In this document: piece after piece, positions 1 through 8,119 of the stretch
Layout of the letters: each line of letters opens with the position of its first letter
Numbering within the stretch: the first letter of the stretch is position 1
From: Aequorivita marisscotiae
Lineage (GTDB): Bacteria > Bacteroidota > Bacteroidia > Flavobacteriales > Flavobacteriaceae
Reading direction: 5' to 3'
DNA length: 64,000 nucleotides
NCBI RefSeq assembly: GCF_029814825.1
Contig: NZ_CP122379.1
Span: forward strand, 310,001 to 374,000
Program-made: the position numbers and the translations under genes
Notes under the pieces: generated by a model
Databases searched by the model: none
What the model saw: only the letters and a program-made list of their open reading frames with translations
What the model was told of the DNA's origin: nothing

Positions 1-173
1 CAACCATTTTCGCCACAAACATTACTGTTTCCAGTAAGGGCGTGCGTTACTAAAACTACGGGTGCCGTACCCAATTGCCTTCCAAAAACCTGATATGTTA
101 ATGAAAGGTTCTTGACTGTAAACCCGCTATGGGTTGTGTATTCCTCAATTTCTAAATTTGAAAGATTAGCCAT
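1..173 (-). CDS. metX: Homoserine O-acetyltransferase-like, N-terminal part
   Basis: This is the first 57 codons of a gene running off the left edge. The translation begins MANLSNLEIEEYTT and contains VVLVTHALTGN, which matches the conserved strand and oxyanion region (HALTG) near the N terminus of the alpha/beta-hydrolase-fold homoserine acetyltransferases. The enzyme would acetylate homoserine to give the substrate of the gene upstream. It begins 28 nt after the metY stop on the same strand, so both are probably on one transcript controlled by the SAM-I leader. Only the N terminus is visible, so another hydrolase of the family is possible. Confidence 0.75.
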   Translation of the reverse strand, partial: MANLSNLEIEEYTTHSGFTVKNLSLTYQVFGRQLGTAPVVLVTHALTGNSNVCGENG

Positions 174-201
174 TTGATTTCAGAGTTAAAATGGGGAATA
201 G

Positions 202-1497
202 TTATACCAATTCCTCTTTACAAATAGCTTTAAAGGCTTGTTGTAAATCGGCTTTTAAATCTTCAATATTTTCCAGACCCACTGAAAGTCTAATTAAATC
301 TGAGCTTACACCCGACGAATCTTGATCTACTTCGCTGAGCTGTTGGTGCGTAGTGCTTGCGGGATGAATTATCAACGATTTTGTATCGCCAATATTCGCC
401 AAAAGAGAAAATAACTTTACGTTATCAACTACTTTTTTAGCAGCTTCAAAACCACCATTTACCCCGAATGTAACCAAGCCACTTTGCCCCTTTGGCAGGT
501 ATTTTTGGGCAAGTTGGAAATACGGATTATCCTCCAAACCAGGATAATTTACCCATGCTACTTCTTCGCAACTTTGCAGCCACTTTGCAAATTCCAGTGC
601 GTTTTCACTGTGTTTTTTAAGTCGAATTTCCAAAGTTTCCAGCCCTTGGATAATTTGAAAAGCACTAAACGGACTCAGCGCGGCACCGAAATCGCGAAGC
701 CCTTCGAGCCGTACTTTTCCGATAAAAGCAGCTTCCTTTAAAACTTCGGAATAAATTAAACCGTGATAACCTGCGGAGGGTTCGGTAAATTCCGGGAATT
801 TTCCGTTGGTCCAATCAAAATTTCCGGCGTCTATAATTGCGCCACCTAAGGTTGTACCGTTACCATTTATATATTTGGTAAGCGAATGGATTACAATATT
901 TGCACCATGCGCAATTGGGTTCAACAAAGCTGGGGAAGCGACTGTATTATCTACGATTAGCGGAATTTTATTCGCTTTCGCCTCCGCTGCAATTGCTTCA
1001 ATATCTAAAACGTCCAACTTTGGGTTTCCGAGCGATTCAATAAAAATTGCGCGAGTATTTTCTTTTACGGCTTTTCCAAAGTTTTCAGGATTTGAACCAT
1101 CGATAAAAGAGGTTGTAATTCCCAAACGCGGTAAAGTAACATTTAACAAATTGAAAGTGCCGCCGTACAAACTGCTGGACGCCACAATATGGTCGCCAGC
1201 GCGAAGCAGCGTTAATAATGCAGTTGAAATGGCAGATGCACCCGATGCAGTAGTAACGGCTCCAATGCCTCCTTCCAAAGCCGCCAAACGTTTTTCCAAA
1301 ATATCGCAAGTTGGATTGTTAAGGCGCGAATAAATAAATCCGGGTTCAGAAAGATTGAACAAGTTTGCAGCGTGGTCGCTATTTTTAAAAACGTAGCTGG
1401 AAGTCTGGTAAATTGGCACCGCTCTGGTTCCTCCATTGGCGGTTACATCGTGTCCTGCGTGCAACAAGTTTGTTGCGAAATTGTTTTGTGTACTCAT
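202..1497 (-). CDS. metY: O-acetylhomoserine sulfhydrylase (PLP-dependent)
   Basis: A 431-residue protein of the Cys/Met metabolism PLP enzyme family, of usual length for MetY. It joins O-acetylhomoserine with sulfide or methanethiol to give homocysteine or methionine. Visible hallmarks are YSRLNNPT near residue 57, the PLP-stacking SLYGGT near 110, VDNTVASP near 185 and the PLP lysine in HSLTKYINGNG near residue 208. The start is ATG. The leader of about 270 nt holds a SAM-I riboswitch and a terminator, which is the expected logic for a methionine gene. It is followed by the metX-like gene on the same strand. Confidence 0.93.
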   Translation of the reverse strand: MSTQNNFATNLLHAGHDVTANGGTRAVPIYQTSSYVFKNSDHAANLFNLSEPGFIYSRLNNPTCDILEKRLAALEGGIGAVTTASGASAISTALLTLLRAGDHIVASSSLYGGTFNLLNVTLPRLGITTSFIDGSNPENFGKAVKENTRAIFIESLGNPKLDVLDIEAIAAEAKANKIPLIVDNTVASPALLNPIAHGANIVIHSLTKYINGNGTTLGGAIIDAGNFDWTNGKFPEFTEPSAGYHGLIYSEVLKEAAFIGKVRLEGLRDFGAALSPFSAFQIIQGLETLEIRLKKHSENALEFAKWLQSCEEVAWVNYPGLEDNPYFQLAQKYLPKGQSGLVTFGVNGGFEAAKKVVDNVKLFSLLANIGDTKSLIIHPASTTHQQLSEVDQDSSGVSSDLIRLSVGLENIEDLKADLQQAFKAICKEELV

Positions 1498-1580
1498 TTT
1501 TCTAGTTTTTTTGAGTTAATAAAAAAATTAAAACAAAAGCCAAAATACGCCTTACGACGAACTTCAATAGAAAAATGTTA

Positions 1581-1618
1581 AAAAGAAAAAATGAAAAGCA
1601 ATTTCAGAAAAGAAATTG
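1581..1618 (-). terminator. Intrinsic terminator in the metY leader
   Basis: On the minus strand the seven-base arms CAATTTC and GAAATTG (loop TTTTCT, 1599-1618) are followed by a T-rich run. It lies directly downstream of the SAM-I aptamer and upstream of the metY ATG, so it is the expression platform. In the SAM-bound state it would stop transcription before metY. Confidence 0.75.
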
Positions 1619-1625
1619 TCTTGTC

Positions 1626-1763
1626 GTTATCTATCGCCAATTCAGAAAAAATTCAAAATTGTTGTAGAATGTAGCACCTTCTTAAATGAGATTCCCGCCT
1701 GCGCGGGAATTTAAGGGTTGCTAAGGCGTCATAGGGTCTATTCCCTCGGCCTTTCTTGATAAC
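1626..1763 (-). promoter_or_regulatory. SAM-I (S-box) riboswitch of metY
   Basis: On the minus strand the sequence shows the S-box core: GTTATCAAGAAAGGCCGAGG, then GACCCTATGACGCC, then GCAACC, and AAGGTGCTACATTCTAC. P1 is closed by GTTATC (1758-1763) with GATAAC (1626-1631). The P3 arm is long: CTTAAAT/ATTTAAG is extended by ATTCCCGC/GCGGGAAT. A terminator follows, so SAM binding should reduce metY transcription. A covariance-model search was not possible here, but the conserved blocks are in the right order and spacing. Confidence 0.92.
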
Positions 1764-1793
1764 ATTTCAATAAAGGTTTGAACTTTGTGAGTG

Positions 1794-1826
1794 CAAATAT
1801 AGCGTCGGAAAAATTTAATACCCAAA
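1794..1826 (-). promoter_or_regulatory. Promoter of metY
   Basis: A Bacteroidota-type promoter reading TTTG (1823-1826), 21 nt, TATATTTG (1794-1801). The -7 box matches TAnnTTTG exactly and the start of transcription would fall just upstream of the riboswitch aptamer. Confidence 0.75.
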
Positions 1827-1874
1827 TATTTCGCCAAAAATCTTTAAATAAAATTCTACTTCATTTAATTTTTC

Positions 1875-1882
1875 TACTTTTG
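1875..1882 (+). promoter_or_regulatory. -7 box of the metK promoter
   Basis: TACTTTTG matches the Bacteroidota -7 consensus TAnnTTTG. Transcription would start a few bases before the SAM-II-like aptamer. No clear TTTG -33 box is present at the usual distance. Confidence 0.5.
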
Positions 1883-1894
1883 CCCAAGATAATT

Positions 1895-1992
1895 TAAGAG
1901 GAAAGATTTGACTGATTGCAACCTCTTCAAGCTTGGACTTTTCAAGTTTGAAACCCAACGACAAATGTGGGGTTAAAAATGCTAAAGGCAGT
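1895..1992 (+). promoter_or_regulatory. Probable SAM-II riboswitch of metK
   Basis: The P1 arms AGAGG (1897-1901) and CCTCT (1922-1926) enclose GATTTGACTGATTGCAA, which closely follows the SAM-II loop (GAUUUAACCGUAUUGCA in the known structure). The conserved pseudoknot strand appears downstream as GCTAAAGG (1981-1988). Between them lie about 50 nt with two small hairpins (CTTG/CAAG and AACCC/GGGTT), an insertion larger than in the minimal alphaproteobacterial form. The location 5' of metK fits. SAM-II usually acts on translation, but here the ATG is about 175 nt further down. Confidence 0.7.
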
Positions 1993-2028
1993 GAAAACTT
2001 CCCTTTGGCGCGCTCGTCAAATCTTTTG

Positions 2029-2121
2029 AAAATGACATAAGACTTTTGGATATAGGACTTAAGACTAGGATGTTCAGATCAATTAAACAATTAATTTTAG
2101 TCTTACATCTTACGTCATTTT
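2029..2121 (+). repeat. Inverted repeat in the metK leader
   Basis: AAAATGACATAAGAC (2029-2043) is repeated, imperfectly and inverted, at 2100-2121 (GTCTTACATC then TTACGTCATTTT). The interior carries short direct repeats of the TTAAGAC type. It resembles the other arm-type inverted repeats at gene junctions in this window and would fold in the metK leader between the riboswitch and the start codon. Confidence 0.6.
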
Positions 2122-2165
2122 GTCCAACGTCGTTTTAATTTTTTATAAAATTTTAAATACAAATT

Positions 2166-3422
2166 ATGGCCTATTTATTTACTTCAGAAAGTGTTTCTGA
2201 AGGACACCCAGACAAAGTTGCGGATCAAGTTAGCGATGCGCTTTTAGATAACTTTTTGGCTTTTGATCCAGAGAGTAAAGTTGCTTGTGAAACATTGGTT
2301 ACCACCGGGCAAGTTGTTTTAGCCGGGGAAGTAAAAAGTAACACGTACCTTGATGTACAAAATATTGCGCGCGATGTGATAAACAAAATTGGTTATACAA
2401 AGGGCGAGTATAAATTCAGTGGCGATTCATGCGGCGTAATTTCGCTAATTCACGAGCAATCACAAGATATTAACCAAGGTGTTGATCGTGCAAATAAAGA
2501 AGAACAAGGCGCTGGCGACCAAGGAATGATGTTCGGTTATGCCACAAAGGAAACCGAAAATTATATGCCCTTAGCGTTAGATATTTCGCATAAAATTTTA
2601 ATTGAATTGGCTGCGCTTCGTCGCGAAAATTCTGAAATAAAATATCTTCGTCCCGATGCGAAAAGCCAGGTTACAATTGAGTATAGCGATGATAATATTC
2701 CGCAGAAAATTGTTGCAATTGTAGTTTCTACCCAGCACGATGAGTTTGATGAAGATGAAAAAATGCTTGCTAAAATCAAAAAAGACATCACGGAAATTTT
2801 AATGCCGAGAGTAAAGAAATTGCTACCCGAATACGTTCAAAAATTGTTTAATGATGAAATAGTTTATCACATAAACCCTACAGGAAAATTTGTAATCGGT
2901 GGACCACACGGCGATACCGGGCTAACGGGTAGAAAGATTATCGTTGATACCTACGGTGGAAAAGGTGCCCACGGCGGCGGTGCTTTTAGCGGAAAAGACC
3001 CGAGTAAAGTAGATAGAAGTGCTGCGTATGCTGCACGACATATTGCGAAAAACCTAGTTGCTGCAGGTGTTGCGGATGAAATTTTAGTTCAAGTAAGTTA
3101 TGCAATTGGGGTTGTAGAGCCAACTTCAATTTTAGTAAATACCTACAATTCTAAAAATGTAAACCTTTCTGATGGTGAAATTGCGAAAAAGGTTGCTGAA
3201 ATTTTCAATATGCGCCCGGCGGCAATTGAAAAAAGATTGAAATTGAGAAATCCTATTTATTCCGAAACGGCTTCTTACGGCCATATGGGAAGGGAACCTC
3301 AAATTATTACAAAAACTTTTGAAAGCCCGTACAACGGCAAAATGGAAAAAGAAGTGGAACTCTTTACTTGGGAAAAGTTGGACTATGTTGATGAAGTAAA
3401 GAAAGCCTTCCAACTTAAATAA
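2166..3422 (+). CDS. metK: S-adenosylmethionine synthetase
   Basis: A 418-residue cytosolic enzyme that makes SAM from methionine and ATP. N-terminal [15 protein letters not shown], the ATP-loop segment, [21 protein letters not shown] (the key GDTGLTGRK near residues 260-270) and the phosphate-binding GGGAFSGKD are all present. It is somewhat longer than the E. coli enzyme (384), as is usual in Bacteroidota. It is transcribed divergently from metY/metX. The long leader carries a SAM-II-like aptamer, so synthesis probably responds to its own product. A strong terminator follows. Confidence 0.97.
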   Translation: MAYLFTSESVSEGHPDKVADQVSDALLDNFLAFDPESKVACETLVTTGQVVLAGEVKSNTYLDVQNIARDVINKIGYTKGEYKFSGDSCGVISLIHEQSQDINQGVDRANKEEQGAGDQGMMFGYATKETENYMPLALDISHKILIELAALRRENSEIKYLRPDAKSQVTIEYSDDNIPQKIVAIVVSTQHDEFDEDEKMLAKIKKDITEILMPRVKKLLPEYVQKLFNDEIVYHINPTGKFVIGGPHGDTGLTGRKIIVDTYGGKGAHGGGAFSGKDPSKVDRSAAYAARHIAKNLVAAGVADEILVQVSYAIGVVEPTSILVNTYNSKNVNLSDGEIAKKVAEIFNMRPAAIEKRLKLRNPIYSETASYGHMGREPQIITKTFESPYNGKMEKEVELFTWEKLDYVDEVKKAFQLK

Positions 3423-3444
3423 TTCTCGACTGCGCTCGAACTGA
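3423..3444 (+). repeat. Dispersed palindromic repeat, TCGACTGCGCTCG family
   Basis: TTCTCGACTGCGCTCGAACT, directly after the metK stop. It is one of seven copies in the window. The others are near 14127 (in a CDS), 32985 (in hutU), 40850, 40913, 48951 (in the 3-hydroxyacyl-CoA dehydrogenase gene) and 51120. Confidence 0.75.
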
Positions 3445-3470
3445 TTAGAATAAATAAATTCTAAAAATCA

Positions 3471-3520
3471 AATCCCAAATTCCAATAGTATTAATTGGAA
3501 TTTGGGATTCTATTTTTTTT
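3471..3520 (+). terminator. Terminator after metK
   Basis: A 15-bp perfect stem, AATCCCAAATTCCAA (3471-3485) with its complement at 3495-3509, followed by a run of eight T. The stem sequence is nearly the same as the repeat at 28562-28627, so a dispersed inverted repeat seems to serve as the terminator. Confidence 0.85.
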
Positions 3521-3534
3521 GCAACTTGAAAGGT

Positions 3535-5079
3535 TTACAGTCCTCCTTTCCGTTCCGGAACCCTTGGTGTTGGCCAAGTTTGCTGTTCGCCAGTTCTATC
3601 ATTTATTGGTAAAATAATCTGCTCTCGCGAAGTTTTTGATCCGTCTTCCGAGGCCATATAAGCCATTATTGCAGCTAAAATTACATTGCTTTGCACATCG
3701 TCAAAAACAATCTTATCGTAGGTGTCTAGGTTTGTGTGCCAAGTGTAATTCCAGTAATCCCAGCTCAATGAGCTTAAATTAAATGCGGGCGCGCCTGCAG
3801 CTACAAAACTCGCATTGTCTGATCCGCCAGAGGATGGTCTGCCCGGAAATGTAGTTTCTATATGCTTGCTAATAGTATCTGGAACTGCCTTTAACCAACG
3901 TGAAATATATTCGTAAGATTGTAAAAATCCTGCGCCATTAATACTCACTGCTCTACCCGTTCCGTTGTCTTGATTAAAGACCGCCTGAACGTTATTTACA
4001 ATTTCCGGATGATCTGCAACAAACGAGGAAGATCCGTTTAACCCCTGCTCCTCACTACCCCAATGGCCCACTAAAATAGTGCGTTTTGGATTTGGATATA
4101 CTTTTTTAAGGATGCGCATGGCTTCCATCATTACCAATGTGCCCGTGCCGTTATCAGTTGCTCCCGTTCCGCCATCCCAAGAATCAAAATGTGCTGAAAG
4201 AATTACGTATTCGTCAGGTTTTTCGGTTCCTTTTATTTGGGCAATTGTATTAAATGTTGGCACTACACCAAGATCTTTAGACTCTGCAACCACATGAATT
4301 TTAGGCTTATCGCCGTGTTCCACCATTCTGTAAAGCATACTGTAATCTTCCAACTGAATGTCAACGCTTGGTATCTTTTTAGTACGCGCGCCAAAAATTT
4401 TATTTACCCCAAAGCCTCTAGACCAGTATGAATCTATAATTCCGACTGCACCAGCACTTTCCAACGCAGGAATAATGCTTCTTCTGTCGTAGCCACTGCG
4501 TTTTATGTTTTGGTTCCACTCTTTGGTCATTTCTTCTCTTTCCGTCTTCATTTTTTCAAAAGATTCGGGTGTGGCCCATTCTTTCCAATTATCGTCCGGC
4601 CTTCCGGTGGGTTGCTTCATTGCAATCATTACAAATTTTCCTTTGACGGTTGGCAGCCATTTTCTGAATGAAATTGAATCTTTTATCTCGGGAAGTACTA
4701 TCAATTCGGCTGTTACACCTTTTGATGAAGTTCCGGGACTCCACGCCAGTTGCATCCCGTTTAAAGTTTGAACGCGCGGATAGACCATGTCTATATGGGT
4801 TATCCCTCGTTCCCAACCTTTCCACTCGCCCCATTGTTGGTTTTCTGCGGAAATACCCCACCCTTTATATTTGTTAACCGCCCAATCGTGCGCTTGTTGC
4901 ATTTGAGGGGTTCCCACTAAGCGCGGGCCAATATCGTCCAGCAATTCATGGGCAAGGATTTCGAGCTGTGAATTTTCGTACGCTTCTTTTTGGATGGCTT
5001 CCACAACCTCACTTTGCGTCTGTGAAAAGATGGGGAAGGCAAATAATAGTAGAAAAACTGAAGTAAAAATCTTTTTCAT
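3535..5079 (-). CDS. Exported M28 family zinc peptidase
   Basis: A 514-residue protein with a signal peptide (MKKIFTSVFLLLFAFPIFSQ). The M28 metal-ligand pattern is clear: SAHFDSWDGGTGATDNGTGT (His and Asp near residues 297-310), GSEEQGLNGS (catalytic and ligand Glu), a later Asp in NQDNGTG and a C-terminal His in WHTNLDTYD. A PA-type insertion lies before the catalytic domain, as in plasma glutamate carboxypeptidase and Q-type carboxypeptidases. It probably trims peptides in the periplasm or outside the cell. It stands alone between metK and the response regulator gene, and its substrate cannot be read from the sequence. Confidence 0.9.
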   Translation of the reverse strand: MKKIFTSVFLLLFAFPIFSQTQSEVVEAIQKEAYENSQLEILAHELLDDIGPRLVGTPQMQQAHDWAVNKYKGWGISAENQQWGEWKGWERGITHIDMVYPRVQTLNGMQLAWSPGTSSKGVTAELIVLPEIKDSISFRKWLPTVKGKFVMIAMKQPTGRPDDNWKEWATPESFEKMKTEREEMTKEWNQNIKRSGYDRRSIIPALESAGAVGIIDSYWSRGFGVNKIFGARTKKIPSVDIQLEDYSMLYRMVEHGDKPKIHVVAESKDLGVVPTFNTIAQIKGTEKPDEYVILSAHFDSWDGGTGATDNGTGTLVMMEAMRILKKVYPNPKRTILVGHWGSEEQGLNGSSSFVADHPEIVNNVQAVFNQDNGTGRAVSINGAGFLQSYEYISRWLKAVPDTISKHIETTFPGRPSSGGSDNASFVAAGAPAFNLSSLSWDYWNYTWHTNLDTYDKIVFDDVQSNVILAAIMAYMASEDGSKTSREQIILPINDRTGEQQTWPTPRVPERKGGL

Positions 5080-5254
5080 TTTTGGTATAATTTCAGGTTA
5101 AAAAATAAGTTCCTAAAACTACAATTTATTTTAAGATTTTCCTTTTAATGCATATAATGACCCCAAAGTTTTTCTCTTCCAACAGATTATTAGAGACCTT
5201 TGCGGCACAAAAATAAATAGCCAAAAGTTTTATAAAGTTTTGGGGATAGGAGTA

Positions 5255-5902
5255 TTAAATAATATTATGATTTTTTGCCTTTTGAACTGCCTCTATTTTA
5301 CTGTGTACTTGTAATTTTTTGTAGATGTTTTCTATGTGCTTGCGCACGGTGCTGGGCGAGAGATAAAGATGTTCTGCAATTACAGTATAGCTTAACCCTT
5401 TACTGAGTTGTTCCAAAACCTCGACTTCACGGATGGAAAGCGAAATTTCTTCCTTGTCCTTTAAATTTTGAATATCTATAGGGTTTCGCAACAACTTCAA
5501 CGTTTTCATCGCAATGGAAGGGTTCATTGCCGCACCGCCGTTTAAGGTTTCTAAGATTCCATCGTATAAATCTTTCGGATTGATTTCTTTTAACAAATAA
5601 CCATCGGCACCCGCTTTTATAGCGTTGAAGATATGCTCGTCATTATCAAAAGCGGTAAGCATAATTATTTTTATATGTGGATATTTCTGCTTGACCATTT
5701 GGGTAGTTTCAATGCCGTTGAGCACGGGCATTTCAATATCCATTAAAATAAGATCGAGGTTGTGATCTTCGCCCAACTTTGTAAGCAGCTCGCTCCCGTT
5801 TAGCGAGGTGTGCTTTACAACAACGTCTTCAAAAAAGGAGAGTTTTTCCTTTATGGCGTGGATGAGGAAGGAATTGTCGTCAACAATTGAAATTTTCAGC
5901 AT
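5255..5902 (-). CDS. LuxR/NarL-type response regulator
   Basis: A 215-residue regulator starting MLKISIVDDNSF. The receiver domain has the acidic pair DD at 8-9, the phosphoacceptor Asp near 55 (LILMDIEMPVLNG) and a conserved Lys in GYLLKEI. The C-terminal LuxR HTH begins SIREVEVLEQLSKGLS and includes the recognition helix region SPSTVRKHIENIYKKL. An upstream in-frame ATG at 5944 would add 14 residues, but it lies before the -7 box (5932-5939) of a promoter with a palindromic operator, so the ATG at 5902 is preferred. It lies after a TPR kinase gene and is the likely partner of one or both kinases. The operator in front of it suggests autoregulation. Confidence 0.93.
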   Translation of the reverse strand: MLKISIVDDNSFLIHAIKEKLSFFEDVVVKHTSLNGSELLTKLGEDHNLDLILMDIEMPVLNGIETTQMVKQKYPHIKIIMLTAFDNDEHIFNAIKAGADGYLLKEINPKDLYDGILETLNGGAAMNPSIAMKTLKLLRNPIDIQNLKDKEEISLSIREVEVLEQLSKGLSYTVIAEHLYLSPSTVRKHIENIYKKLQVHSKIEAVQKAKNHNII

Positions 5903-5931
5903 CTTTGGCAGATTAGTTGTTTTAAAGATAC

Positions 5932-5978
5932 TAAAAATAGACATTTCAAAATTGATTAAAAATAAGGCAATTGCCGTA
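5932..5978 (-). promoter_or_regulatory. Operator site A and -7 box of the response regulator gene
   Basis: On the minus strand the palindrome TACGGCAATTGCCTTA (5963-5978) is followed by exactly 23 nt and then TATTTTTA (5932-5939), a near match to TAnnTTTG. No TTTG -33 box is present, which suits activation by a bound regulator centred near -43. Four other genes have the same arrangement with the same 23-nt spacing. Confidence 0.8.
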
Positions 5979-5996
5979 TAAATTCAATCTTGAAAA

Positions 5997-7769
5997 TTAT
6001 TTCGGAAGGTTCAATAAAATGGATGTTCCCTTTTTGGAGGATTTAACTTGAAGTGTGCCCCCTATTTCCCGTGCCCGTTTTTTCATATTGTTCAAACCAT
6101 TGCCGAGCGGTGTGCTTTCCGGATCGAAGCCCATTCCGGTATCTGTGATTTCAATATTGTAGGCGGTTTCTTTTGCAGAAATGTTAACTTCAATTTCATC
6201 TGCCGAAGCGTATTTTAGTGCATTGTTTACGGCTTCTTGAATAATCCTGTAAATATTCATTCCTTCTACCGAAGTAAAAATGTGGGTTTCATCTACATTT
6301 TCTTCAATATTAAACGAAAAATCAGTCTTTTCTGATGCGTTTTTGGCATTTTCAATAAAGTTAGCGATGCGGGTCTGCAGGTCTTCAAAAGTTATATTTT
6401 CTTTGTTCATCGCCCAAATAGTGTCGCGCAGCTCGTAAATGGTTTGTTGTGTAAAACTGCTAATGCCTCCGAGTTTCTGGTTCAGTTTTTCGCTGATGTC
6501 TGTAAATCCGAACTTTAAGTTATCTATGCTGGAAATAATAAAAGTGAGCTGTGCCCCGATATTGTCGTGCAGATCGCGCGATATGCGTAGCCGTTGCTCC
6601 TGCAGTTTATTTTGGGTTTCAATTTTTGCCAAAGCCGATTTTAACTCGCCTTCTTTTTGAAGTTGCCTATTTTTCAGTTTCTGTTGATTGTAAAATAAAT
6701 AGCCGAGCAAACCGAGAATTAGCGCCAAACCCAAACTTCCGAAAATAAAACTATTTTTACGTCTCACTTCCAAATCTTTTTCGGCCAATTGTGCGCGTTG
6801 TTGTAAGATTTGGTTTTCCTTTTTTTCGGTTTCAAACTCAATATTTAATGCCGAAATACGCTCCTGTATTTTTAGACCGTGAATACTGTCTTTTAGGGTA
6901 GCATATTTTTCAAAATAAAACAAGGCCGAATCTGCATTGTTCAACTTTTTATAAATATCAGTCAGTTTTTGATAATTGTACAGCGTTAGGTTCTGATACT
7001 GCTTTTTTAAAGAAATTGGCAGCGATTTATGCATCAACGGAATAGCATCGCGCCATTTTTGTTCGGCTAAAAACACCTCTCCAAGCTGGGTGTAATTTTC
7101 GGCAATGCCCAGTGAATCTGCCCAAAGTAATCGCTGCTGCAACGATTTGTTAAAATACTCCCTTGATTTTGGGAAATTTTCTTGTAACCCATAAACACCG
7201 GCAATATTACTCCAGCTGTAAGGAACGCCAATGGTATCGTTTAGTTTTAATTTAATTTCTAAACCTTTATTGAAGTAAAATAACGCGCTGTCCAACTCAT
7301 TATTAATTTCCTTTAAAACGCCGTAATTATTGTAAATATCCTTGAGCTCGTTTTCAAAATTATTGGTTTCGGCAATGGCTTTTCCTTTTTGCATATACTG
7401 CAAAGCTTTTGGCAGATCGCTGTATTTTAAGCTATAGCCCATTTCGCCATAATAATCTGCGAGTCTATCCAATTTGTTCTCGTTTTCATAAATTTTTATG
7501 GCCTCGATTGAATTTTTGGTGCTTTCTTCATAATTGCCTTGGTAACCATATACCAAAGAAAGTTGAAAATAGGCATCTGCTATCCCGAGCTTATATGAAA
7601 TTTTTCTGGCGTTTTCGGCATTATTTTGAAACAGGGCTACTATAGAATCTTGAGGAATATTTAGTCCTTGCACATATAATTTATTAATGGAATCAATTGA
7701 TTGTTTTTGTTGTGAATAAAGGCTGCCAGAACAGTAGAAAAGTGCGAAGAGAAGTAGAAATCTAACCAT
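5997..7769 (-). CDS. TPR-containing histidine kinase (HisKA_3 type)
   Basis: A 590-residue membrane sensor. It has a signal peptide (residues 1-20), TPR-like helical repeats to about residue 300, a coiled coil, one membrane segment (FIFGSLGLALILGLLGYLFY near 342-362), the phosphoacceptor His in ISRDLHDNIGAQ near residue 400 and a HATPase domain with EAVNNALKYA (N box), DTGMGFD (G1) and GNGLNNM (G2). This is the NarL-family kinase pattern, so the LuxR-type regulator downstream is the natural partner. It starts 3 nt after the stop of the small membrane protein gene, with which it should be cotranscribed from operator site B. Its transmitter half is very like that of the kinase at 8120-10099. 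Confidence 0.92.
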   Translation of the reverse strand: MVRFLLLFALFYCSGSLYSQQKQSIDSINKLYVQGLNIPQDSIVALFQNNAENARKISYKLGIADAYFQLSLVYGYQGNYEESTKNSIEAIKIYENENKLDRLADYYGEMGYSLKYSDLPKALQYMQKGKAIAETNNFENELKDIYNNYGVLKEINNELDSALFYFNKGLEIKLKLNDTIGVPYSWSNIAGVYGLQENFPKSREYFNKSLQQRLLWADSLGIAENYTQLGEVFLAEQKWRDAIPLMHKSLPISLKKQYQNLTLYNYQKLTDIYKKLNNADSALFYFEKYATLKDSIHGLKIQERISALNIEFETEKKENQILQQRAQLAEKDLEVRRKNSFIFGSLGLALILGLLGYLFYNQQKLKNRQLQKEGELKSALAKIETQNKLQEQRLRISRDLHDNIGAQLTFIISSIDNLKFGFTDISEKLNQKLGGISSFTQQTIYELRDTIWAMNKENITFEDLQTRIANFIENAKNASEKTDFSFNIEENVDETHIFTSVEGMNIYRIIQEAVNNALKYASADEIEVNISAKETAYNIEITDTGMGFDPESTPLGNGLNNMKKRAREIGGTLQVKSSKKGTSILLNLPK

Positions 7770-7772
7770 AAT

Positions 7773-8015
7773 TTATAGTGCTATGTCTGGCTGTTTAATC
7801 AAAGCCTCGTCTAAATTGTACTTTAAAAAATCGTATTTATTTAGATTAAGCGATCTAAAATTTAGTTGACTATAATTTTTAAAAATAGCATTTTCTAAGT
7901 TCGCCATTTTTTGATTATGAGTCTGTATTTCTGTTTTTTTCATCTGTAAAAACCAAAATACAATCCCAATAACGGAAAGCAATAAAACCGATAATATGGC
8001 GATTTGCAAGTACAT
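7773..8015 (-). CDS. Small single-pass membrane protein, unknown
   Basis: An 80-residue protein starting MYLQIAILSVLLLSVIGIV. It has one N-terminal membrane helix (residues 3-24) and a polar, Asn-rich tail. An in-frame ATG at 8069 would give 98 residues, but it overlaps operator palindrome B and lies upstream of the -7 box (8038-8045), so it cannot be on the transcript from that promoter. The gene is 3 nt upstream of a TPR kinase. It may be an accessory membrane partner of that kinase. No family was recognised. Confidence 0.65.
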   Translation of the reverse strand: MYLQIAILSVLLLSVIGIVFWFLQMKKTEIQTHNQKMANLENAIFKNYSQLNFRSLNLNKYDFLKYNLDEALIKQPDIAL

Positions 8016-8037
8016 AGTTTTACCTGGTTTTAAAACA

Positions 8038-8084
8038 TAAAAATACAGATTCGCGACGTGATAGCCCATAGGGCAATTGCCCTA
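8038..8084 (-). promoter_or_regulatory. Operator site B and -7 box
   Basis: The perfect palindrome TAGGGCAATTGCCCTA (8069-8084, extendable by one base each side) is followed by 23 nt and TATTTTTA (8038-8045), the same -7 sequence as at site A. It would drive the small membrane protein and the downstream kinase. It is the most symmetrical of the five copies. Confidence 0.82.
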
Positions 8085-8119
8085 TTTACTCTTCCAGCAT
8101 TACTAAAAATATAAATTTC

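Noticed and set aside
61-90. CCAATTGCC in the metX frame as a further operator site
   Set aside because: Only the centre matches, the outer TA arms are missing, and it lies within a coding region with no -7 box 23 nt away.
806-1333. A 175-codon plus-strand frame opposite metY
   Set aside because: It is a shadow of the metY coding sequence: no family resemblance, and it lies wholly within a well supported gene.
8067-8069. ATG giving a 98-residue form of the small membrane protein
   Set aside because: It overlaps operator B and lies upstream of the -7 box, so it should not be transcribed from that promoter.
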